Below, piece after piece: positions 15,998-22,800 of a stretch of 48,034 bases of DNA; the first letter of the stretch is position 1, and each line of letters opens with the position of its first letter. The notes under the pieces were generated by a model. That model worked only from the letters and a program-made list of their open reading frames with translations, made no database searches and was not told where the DNA came from. Position numbers and translations under genes: made by a program. Source of the stretch: a bacterium (lineage in GTDB: Bacteria > Zhuqueibacterota > QNDG01 > DTFT01); NCBI GenBank assembly GCA_016933415.1, contig JAFGAX010000106.1:1-48034 (forward strand). Direction: 5' to 3'.

Positions 15998-17361
15998 AGG
16001 ACAAGAACCGTTCAAGCCGTCCCCCCGGCCGGCTCGCGATACTCGGAGGCGGAGCGGCCGGACTGGCCGCCGGGTATTACGCCGCGTCCGCGGGGCTGGA
16101 TTTCACGGTTTTCGAGGCGGAACAGAGCGCCGGGGGCATGTGCCGGACCCTGTCCATCGATGATTTCCGTTTCGACTTGGGCGCCCACCGGTTCCACGAC
16201 CAGGACAGCCGGCTGACGCAGGAGATGAAGGACCTTCTCGGGGAAAAACTGCCGGTCATTGAAGTTGGAAGCCAGATCTATTCCGAGGGCCGCCTGATCG
16301 ACTTCCCCCTGTCCCCCTTCAACCTGCTTCGGAACATCGGACCGCTCGGCGCGATGAACGCCGGGCTGCACCTGCTCTCCGCCCGGCTTGCGGGCCGCGG
16401 GCGGGACGAGGACAATTTCGAACGGTTCGCCGTTCACAAGTACGGCCGGCCCATTGCGAAACGGTTCCTGCTGAACTATTCCGAAAAGCTGTGGGGTCTT
16501 CCCTGCAGCCGCCTGTCCCTGGCCGTGTCCGGCAAACGTCTGAAGGGGCTGTCGCTCACCACGTTCCTGCTCGAGGCCTTCACCTCCGGGCGGATCAAAA
16601 CGCGTCACCTGGACGGGGCCTTTTATTATCCGGAGGGGGGATTCGGCGGCATCATCGACGGATTGACCGGCTTCATCGGGTCCGGCCGCATCCGCACGGA
16701 CAGCCGGGTGACCCGCGTCCTTCATCGGAACGGACGCATCACAGCGGTGGAGCTGAACGGCCGCGAAACCGTGGAAACGGACCGCGTGATCAGCACCCTC
16801 CCGCTTCCTCTTTTCATCTCCATGCTCGACCCTCCCTGCCCGCCGGAGATCGCCGACCTGTCCCGAGGCCTGTCCTACCGGAGCCTGATTCTGGTCATGC
16901 TTCTGCTGAATCGCGCATCGGTCACGCGGGCCGGAACCGTTTATTTCCCGGATCCCGACTTCCCCTTCAACCGGGTGTCCGAGCCCAGAAACCGAAGCGC
17001 CCGCATGTCGCCCGCCGGTCAGACATCGCTTCTGGCCGAAATCCCCTGCGGCGGAAAAGGCGCGGCCTGCCCGAATGACGCGGCCGTCGCCGTCCGGTCC
17101 GTGGTCGACAGCCTGATCCGGATCGGGTGGATCCGGGAAAGCGAAATCATCGAAACGCACGCGGAACGGCTGACCCACGCGTACCCGATTCTCGAAACCG
17201 GCCACGAATCCAGAGTCGGCCGCATCCAGAAATACCTGGAGTCGTTCCGGAACCTGAGGCTCATCGGCCGGAACAGCCTGTTCAAATACACGCATTTCCA
17301 CAACATGATGCGCCAGGGCAGGGCTGTCATCGAAGAAGGGTTCATGGTTCATAGTTCATAG
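15994..17361 (+). CDS. FAD-dependent oxidoreductase (amine oxidase/UDP-galactopyranose mutase-like fold)
   Basis: 455 residues. The N-terminal Rossmann dinucleotide fold reads LAILGGGAAGLAAGYYA, then TVFEAEQSAGGMCRT and FDLGAHRFHDQ, as in protoporphyrinogen oxidase-like and UDP-galactopyranose mutase-like flavoproteins of polysaccharide loci. The C-terminal FAD contact (GRNSLFKYTHFHNMMRQG, then A-V-I-E) is intact. It may isomerise or oxidise a sugar or polyprenyl intermediate made by the operon (inference). RBS AAGGAGA is next to the ATG, which overlaps the previous stop. The last residues FMVHSS and the TAG stop are encoded by a GTTCATN heptad array, so the natural C-terminus has been replaced or extended by the repeat. 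Confidence 0.85.
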   Translation: MKDKNRSSRPPGRLAILGGGAAGLAAGYYAASAGLDFTVFEAEQSAGGMCRTLSIDDFRFDLGAHRFHDQDSRLTQEMKDLLGEKLPVIEVGSQIYSEGRLIDFPLSPFNLLRNIGPLGAMNAGLHLLSARLAGRGRDEDNFERFAVHKYGRPIAKRFLLNYSEKLWGLPCSRLSLAVSGKRLKGLSLTTFLLEAFTSGRIKTRHLDGAFYYPEGGFGGIIDGLTGFIGSGRIRTDSRVTRVLHRNGRITAVELNGRETVETDRVISTLPLPLFISMLDPPCPPEIADLSRGLSYRSLILVMLLLNRASVTRAGTVYFPDPDFPFNRVSEPRNRSARMSPAGQTSLLAEIPCGGKGAACPNDAAVAVRSVVDSLIRIGWIRESEIIETHAERLTHAYPILETGHESRVGRIQKYLESFRNLRLIGRNSLFKYTHFHNMMRQGRAVIEEGFMVHSS

Positions 17362-17367
17362 TTCAAG
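17340..17367. repeat. GTTCANN heptad array that supplies a stop codon
   Basis: Four 7-mers in register: GTTCATG, GTTCATA, GTTCATA, GTTCAAG. Read in the frame of the FAD oxidoreductase gene, the third unit with the first base of the fourth gives the TAG stop at 17359-17361. Confidence 0.85.
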
Positions 17368-17452
17368 AGCTGCTGCTCCCCGCCCAAAAAGAAGCAACGA
17401 GGCGGAAGGTTCTTCGTTTCGGTTTCAGCCTTCTGTTTGAGACGGAGATTCC

Positions 17453-18004
17453 ATGCCGATACCCATCAGGCAGCCCATGCCTTGCTGCGCGTTCGTCCGC
17501 ATCATTCTCTGCGGCGCGCTCTTCCTTCTCTCCTGCTTCAGTAACGCCTCCGGACAAAATCCTCCTTCCCGATCCGTCTGGAACGGAACGCATGCACTGA
17601 TCAGGACCGCACCGGACATGAACCGTCCGCTGGCATGGATCCCCTCCCATTCACTGTTTTTCCAGGGTCAGAGCGCTCCGGAGCCCATGTCCGGCGCTCC
17701 GGACCGGCCTGCCTGGAGATGGGCGCGGGACGCGTTCTTCAGGCCCCCGGGCGGACTCCGCCGGGACAAACTCGAGCATTTCGCGGCTTCGGCCTGCCTG
17801 TATTCGATTCTGAGGGTCTATGAAGCGGAAGAGCGTTCTTCGGCATCCGCCGTGTTTTCAACGGGTGTTCTCTGGGAGGTGAAGGATGCGATCGTGCCCT
17901 GGGAACGATTCGGTTTCTGGGGAGGGGACGGGTTCAGCTGGAGGGACCTGTGTGCGGACGGCCTCGGCATCGCCGCCGCGGTTCTGGTCTGGCGCGGGCC
18001 CTGA
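17453..18004 (+). CDS. DUF2279/YfiM-like envelope protein
   Basis: 183 residues with a hydrophobic signal (about 14-35; LLSC could be a lipobox, or cleavage could follow ASG). The conserved C-terminal half has DKLEHFAASACLYSIL, then GVLWEVKDAIVPWE and GGDGFSWRDLCADGLGI, matching the DKxxHF...KE...D...S..D...D..G pattern of YfiM/DUF2279 proteins. Function unknown. ATG preceded by GACGGAG. Confidence 0.72.
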   Translation: MPIPIRQPMPCCAFVRIILCGALFLLSCFSNASGQNPPSRSVWNGTHALIRTAPDMNRPLAWIPSHSLFFQGQSAPEPMSGAPDRPAWRWARDAFFRPPGGLRRDKLEHFAASACLYSILRVYEAEERSSASAVFSTGVLWEVKDAIVPWERFGFWGGDGFSWRDLCADGLGIAAAVLVWRGP

Positions 18005-18027
18005 CGGTTCGGCGCCCGCGGCGCGCT

Positions 18028-18243
18028 TCAAGGCGCGCCTGAAGGCGCGTCGCACGGTCTCCACTGCCTGGACTGCGCCTGATCCATAAGGACCCTTCTA
18101 TTCTCAGGAGAGGATGCGGCCAGACGCCTCGCCAGATCACGCATTCGGCCGACGCATTCCGGGTCGTTCCCGTCGAAGTAGATGTAATTGCTGGCATACT
18201 CCTCTGAATCGATATGTCCGTCGTCGATGAACAGGTGGGCCAT
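18028..18243 (-). CDS. Small hypothetical protein whose C-terminus runs into a REP-like element
   Basis: 71 residues: MAHLFIDDGHIDSEEYASNY, then an acidic/Arg-rich helical stretch (RMRDLARRLAASS). There is a strong ribosome-binding site (GGGGGAGGACAC-ATG), which is why I keep it. No family recognised. The last 10-15 codons are made of the GGCGCG...CGCGTC repeat (18032-18060), so the native end has probably been lost. Confidence 0.45.
   Translation of the reverse strand: MAHLFIDDGHIDSEEYASNYIYFDGNDPECVGRMRDLARRLAASSPENRRVLMDQAQSRQWRPCDAPSGAP
18032..18060. repeat. REP-like hairpin, copy 1 (CGCGCC-tgaa-GGCGCG)
   Basis: A 6-bp stem with TGAA loop. It shares 24 of 28 aligned bases with 18424-18451; both copies lie in the 3' end of a short minus-strand frame. 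Confidence 0.7.
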
Positions 18244-18352
18244 GTGTCCTCCCCCGGTTTTGAACCTCCGGCGGACATGATTATCCGCCGCTCTCAGAAG
18301 AACAATGTAGTCCCCGCTTGTTAGGAAATCATGAGGATTGTGTTAGTTTTTA

Positions 18353-18664
18353 TCATGCCGGTTTTCGATTCTTTTCTCCCGCGCTTTTTCCCGAAACTCT
18401 CAGGGTAGATCCTCGCCGCGTGCGGCGCGACTGAAGCCGCGTCGTACGTTCATTATAAAAAAGGCCATCCGGGTTGTATTCGATGATGCCGCGTTCGTTG
18501 CAATGCCCCGCGATCCGGATCCGGAAGTCCGGGTTTTCCCTGAGCGTGCGGCTGTGCCCGGCGAGCACGCCGCGGGCCTGGGAGGAAAGCGCATGCTGGT
18601 CATAGTCGAAGTAGACATTGTCCAGGACGAAAGCGGCGCCGCTTTTCTCCGGCACAGACAACAC
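18353..18664 (-). pseudogene. Pal/OmpA-like peptidoglycan-binding domain fragment
   Basis: The fragment reads FVLDNVYFDYDQHALSSQAR, then a helix, then RIRIAGHCNERGIIEYN, the strand-helix-strand core of Pal (compare VYFDFDKS...EGHCDERGTREYN). No lipobox or linker precedes it: a TGA is 8 codons upstream of the first usable GTG (18664). The expected ALGERRA helix and final strand are missing; after EYN the frame enters a REP-like hairpin (18424-18451) and unrelated sequence. I read it as a decayed pal. It lies about 580 bp from the cpoB-like gene, its normal neighbour, but in opposite orientation. Confidence 0.75.
18424..18451. repeat. REP-like hairpin, copy 2
   Basis: GGCGCGACTGAAGCCGCG-type hairpin, 24/28 identical to 18032-18059. 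It interrupts the Pal fragment after its EYN motif. Confidence 0.7.
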
Positions 18665-18801
18665 AATTCCCGTGCCGGAATCCAGTCATATCTTTAATTA
18701 GTTTATTGTCGGATATTTAAATCCAAAAGGATGACAGGGGAATAATCCTGAGGGGTGTCCAATAGCTATACAGATTGTCCATGGTGTGTACAACTTTTAC
18801 G

Positions 18802-18969
18802 TTAAATCCCCCATTCCGTATTTTTTGATTTTTTACGCAAGGTCATACGGGAAATGCCCGGCATTGTCGCTGTCTTTACCTGATTGCCCCTCGTTTTTTT
18901 CAGGACCCGGGAAATCAGCCTTTTCTCCGTCCTGGACATCACGGCCTCATACAGGGTGATTCCTTCCGG
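18802..18969 (-). pseudogene. Remnant of a Fis/NtrC-type C-terminal HTH domain
   Basis: Reading from 18969 down to TAA at 18802-18804: PEGITLYEAVMSRTEKRLIS, then RVLKKTRGNQVKTATM, then PGISRMTLRKKSKNTEWGI. This is the Fis-family HTH (GNQ.KAA..LGISR.TLRKK) that ends NtrC-like sigma-54 activators, with a normal stop. There is no start codon, and the 5' side runs into palindromic element D at 18972, so only the tail of the gene remains. Some family positions are altered (MPGIS for LGIS), which agrees with loss of function. Confidence 0.8.
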
Positions 18970-18971
18970 TT

Positions 18972-19080
18972 GCGGCCCGTCCCGCTTTGCGGGATCAATT
19001 TACAGATGCGAATTATTGAAGACTTCGCGGGATCAAGCTTTTCGATTTATGAATTATTGAAGACAAGCCGCGGCGAATCT
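18972..19080. repeat. Palindromic element, copy D (internally duplicated)
   Basis: CCCGC-ttt-GCGGG hairpin (18981-18993) followed by two tandem cores, each with GCGGGATCAA and GAATTATTGAAGAC, then AAGCCGCGGCG. It is related to copies A-C, but the core is duplicated and the outer stem imperfect. It adjoins the truncated Fis remnant. Confidence 0.65.
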
Positions 19081-19121
19081 TCTATTTATAGTAATAAAAT
19101 TTTATTATATTCGTTCGTTAA

Positions 19122-19205
19122 CCCCGCCGACCGCTGCGCGGGACCAAGCCATGATATTCCTTCCGAATGAAGGCAAGCGGCGGGGTAAACGAGCGATCAG
19201 ATTCA
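19122..19205. repeat. Cloverleaf-like palindromic element, copy B
   Basis: Outer stem CCCCGCCG (19122-19129) / CGGCGGGG (19178-19185), extended by an A-T pair. Inner hairpins: CCGC-tgc-GCGG (19131-19141) and CCTTC-cgaat-GAAGG (19159-19173). Right-hand similarity to copy A: ACGAGCG(N2)CAGATTCA at 19189-19205. It is located just upstream of the cpoB-like gene. Confidence 0.8.
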
Positions 19206-19246
19206 CTGCCTGCTATTTGTTATATTATCAAAAACCGGAGAATCTC

Positions 19247-19840
19247 GTGAAAAGCCGAACCGGGTCGATCGCGATTCTGCTGCTGACCGCAGGCCTGGCC
19301 GCAGGCTGCGCCTCGCGAAAGGAGATCGTCCGCTTCCAGGAGGATACGGCCGCCATCCAGGATCGCCTCACGGGCCTGCAGAAGGACAATGAGCAGATGC
19401 GGGAACAGCTCCGGGAAATCAACCGTTCCATTCTGTCCCTCCGCGAATCCAACGCTTCCGTGAAAGCGGACCTGCTTTCCGAAATATCCTCCCTGCGGGA
19501 GGAGACGGTGTTTCTGCGCAACCTGCTCGACGACACCGGGAGCCGGATGTCGCGGATGATGCGGAATTTCGACAGACCGGCGGGCGCAGGGGATGCGGCC
19601 GGCGGCGGTTCCGGACCCCCGCCGTCTCCGGAAAGCGCCAGGGCCCTTTACGACGCGGCCTACCTCGATCTTTCCAGAAAAAACTACGATCTCGCGGCCG
19701 GAGAATTCCGCGAATACCTCCGGCTGTACCCGGCCAGCGAATACTCGGGAAATGCGCAGTACTGGATTGCCGGAATTTTTTACGTGAAAAAAGACTACGC
19801 GGCCGCGCTCGCCGCCGGGAGACTGGGGGAGATCCGGTGA
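19247..19840 (+). CDS. cpoB: CpoB/YbgF-like lipoprotein, shortened C-terminus
   Basis: 197 residues from GTG 19247 (GGAG 7 nt upstream). A lipoprotein-type signal ends in LAAGC (Cys21), then a coiled coil (about 25-105), a Gly/Pro linker and a TPR region (ARALYDAAYLDLSRKNYDLA, then EYSGNAQYWIAGIFYVKKDY) as in CpoB, which works with Tol-Pal in outer membrane constriction. CpoB proteins normally carry a further one to two TPR helices; here the sequence jumps from YAAALA to AGRLGEIR, which looks like a normal TPR-protein end, so an internal in-frame deletion is likely. The pal fragment nearby is also damaged. Confidence 0.8.
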   Translation: MKSRTGSIAILLLTAGLAAGCASRKEIVRFQEDTAAIQDRLTGLQKDNEQMREQLREINRSILSLRESNASVKADLLSEISSLREETVFLRNLLDDTGSRMSRMMRNFDRPAGAGDAAGGGSGPPPSPESARALYDAAYLDLSRKNYDLAAGEFREYLRLYPASEYSGNAQYWIAGIFYVKKDYAAALAAGRLGEIR

Positions 19841-19847
19841 GCCGCCT

Positions 19848-22800
19848 GTGCCGGACAGCCCCCGGAGCCCGACCGCCCGGGCGGACGGGTCGGACCGCGA
19901 ACGCCTGGACGCCGTGATTTCCAGACCCGTTAAAATCCTCCTGCTTTTCGCTGTCCTGCTGATCGCGTCCATCGCCGCGGTTCTCGCAGGCCGAAGCATC
20001 GCATCCGGCTGGCTTGAGAAACAGATCGTGACCGCCGTGCGCCGGGGCACCGGCGCCGACTGTTCGATCGGTCTCCTGCGCATCGGCCTGATCGGCGGAA
20101 TCCGAATGGAATCCGTCCGGATCTCGGAAGCAGGAGCGGATTCCCCGCCGTTGCTCGCAATTACCCAAATCCGAATTCATTCGCCCCTGCCGGAATGGCT
20201 GCGGAGCGGCCGCCTGTTCATTTCCATCCGGGTGGACACGGTCTCGGTCGATGTCCGCCGCATCGGCCGTCTGAGCGGGACGGAAGACCGGCCGGAATCC
20301 GGGGCCTCCCTGCCGGCCGTCGGCGGACGTTTTCCCATGAATGCGGAAATCCGTTTGCGTTTCTTGTGCGTCCACGAAGGCCGGCCGGATTCCTGCCTGG
20401 CCTCGATGGACGGAATGGTTCTGAGAGCGGCCCGGCCGGCCTCCGATCCCTCCGTCTCGTTCCGCGCCACCGCGGATACAATCCGGGTTTTCCTCAATCA
20501 AACAGCTGTTTCTATCAATCGGCCGGTCCTGAACGGAATGATGGATTCCTCTGCGGTCACGATCGGGTCATGCGAAGCGGAAATCCCCGGCGGCCGGATG
20601 ACGGCAGAGGGACGAATCGCGCCTCTCGGCAGGGATTGGCGCATGCATGGCGGCCTGACCTTCCGGACGGCTGTCGAATCCTGGCCGCGCCGGCTGATTG
20701 AAGGACCCCGCCGCAAGCAGCGGAGTATCACAAGGAATTTGGATGATGGACGCCGCCCCGCTTCGCGGGACCAAGCTATTTCATGCCTTCTGGTTGAAGG
20801 CAAGCGGCGGGGAATCAGACCCGTCGGAGCGGCCAGAAGCCCGTTCTCCAATCATCCAGAAAACTGGAACCAGAATAACCGGGCTTCTGGCCGCCCGATT
20901 GAAAACGCGGACGTCCAGGTCCCGGTTTCAGGCATCGTGGAAGGACGATTGAATGCGGACTGCAGCCTGCGCCGGCCTGTCGTGACCTGGAACGTTGAAG
21001 CCGCCGGTCTTTCCTTCCGGAGCGGAGTCATACAGAACATCCGGAGTAGCGGCGTCTGGAACGGGGACAGTGTCGTACTGGATGCATTCTCACTGACCGC
21101 CGGCGCCGGATCCGTTTCCGGATCCGGTATGTGGACTTTCCGCGGCAGTCGGCGGGCCCGGCTTTCCGCTTCCTTCCGTCAGATGGACATTCCTTTTCTG
21201 TCCGGATGGTTCATGTCTTCAGACGCTCCGGTCCGGGGCGCGCTTTCGGGCGACATCCGGATCGATGCATTCCCGGATGACCCCGGCCGTCTCTCCGCGA
21301 CCTCGACGGTCGCGGCTGAGAACCTGAAAATCAGCGGCAGGCCGCTCGATCCGCTTCGGCTCGATCTGGACATCGGAAACGGCAGGGCGGATGTCCGGAT
21401 CACAGGCAAGGGCCTTTCCGCGAGCCTGGAAGGAGTCTGGCCCCCCATATCTTCCGGATCTTCCGTTTCTTCCTTTTCTTCCTTTTCTTCCGGCGGCGCA
21501 TTCTCCGTCCGGCTCGACGATTCTTTCGCCGCCGTTTTTCTGCCCGAAGGATGGACCGCCGCAGGACCGGCCGGCATCACGGGTCTTTACCGGGTTCACG
21601 GGGAAACCGCTGAAGCGGAAGCCGATTTCACGGTCGCCGGGATTCGGACGGCAGCCTGGGCCCTGGACTCCCTGGCCGGACCGCTCCGGTTCCGCCTGGA
21701 GTTCCGGAGTCGGTCCTGGTCCGCGGAAGGCGCCGACATTCTCTGCGCGGCCCGGGCCTTCCGGACTGAAGACACGCTGAAAATGGGCGGCCGCATCCGT
21801 ATGGCCGCGTCTCTGATTCCCGGGGACGGTCATCCCTCGGGGTCTCTTCGCATGGCGGTCCGCCCGCTTTCGATCGGCGGAATGACCGCCGACTCCGTCT
21901 TTCTGGACGCGGGGCTGGAACACCGGATGCTCCGGATCAATCGTTTTTCCTACACGCCGGACTCGAACACAATTGATCTGACCGGATGGATACCGGTCGG
22001 TCCGGACCGGTACGGTTCATGGAAGCCGGACCCGACAAAACCCTTTGACCTGCGTCTGACCGGACAGGACATCCGACTGGAACCGCTCCGGCCTTTCCTG
22101 CCCGGGTCTCTGCGGATCGGCGGCCTGTCGACATTCGACCTGCGGATCACGGGAACGCTTGCTGATCCCACCTTGGATGGACGGTGGTCCGGTTTACGCG
22201 CTTCGTTCCGCGGGACCGGAATACCCGAAATCGACTCGGTCTCCTGGGCCGCGGTCTTTCTGGATTCCACAGTCCGGATCGAAAGCCTGGCGGGCCGCGT
22301 CAACGGTATTCCCCTGGCTCTCTCCTCGGACATCGGATACACGCTCGGAGAGAAGCCCTTCCTGGCCGGGACCGCTTCGTTCCTTCGGCCGGCCGGCATC
22401 CGCTCCGGTTTCTTTTTCGCGTCCGATTCCATGCGGGGTTCGCTGACCGTGGATTCGCTCCACCTGGCCCTTCTGGACTCTCTGTTCCCGGAATCATCCC
22501 CGGTGAAAAACATGAGCGGTGTCGTACGGGCCGATCTCGCTTTCTCCGTACGGCCCGGATCCCCGCTGTTGACGGGCCGTCTGTCCGGAAGCGGTCTCAA
22601 TTTTACCGCGGCCGGGACGGAACTGGGTGCGGGAAACGGCCGTTTATCCGTCCGATTCGCAAGGGACACGATTGCCGTTGACACCCTGTCCCTGCCCGTT
22701 CTGGGCGGGTCCGCGGATGTGCGGGGCCGTCTCCGGCACAAAGGCGGCAGGCTCAGCGCCTGGAACCTGAACGCCGAACTCCGGAACATCCGGATCCGGG

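Noticed and set aside
16012-17352. 446-codon minus-strand frame opposite the FAD oxidoreductase
   Set aside because: No domain, no start signal; the plus-strand gene has a complete Rossmann fold.
19122-19205. Integron attC site, suggested by the imperfect palindrome with a GTTAAC at the left end
   Set aside because: Copies A and C lack the RYYYAAC/GTTRRRY end motifs, the copies are not arranged as gene cassettes, and no integrase is present.
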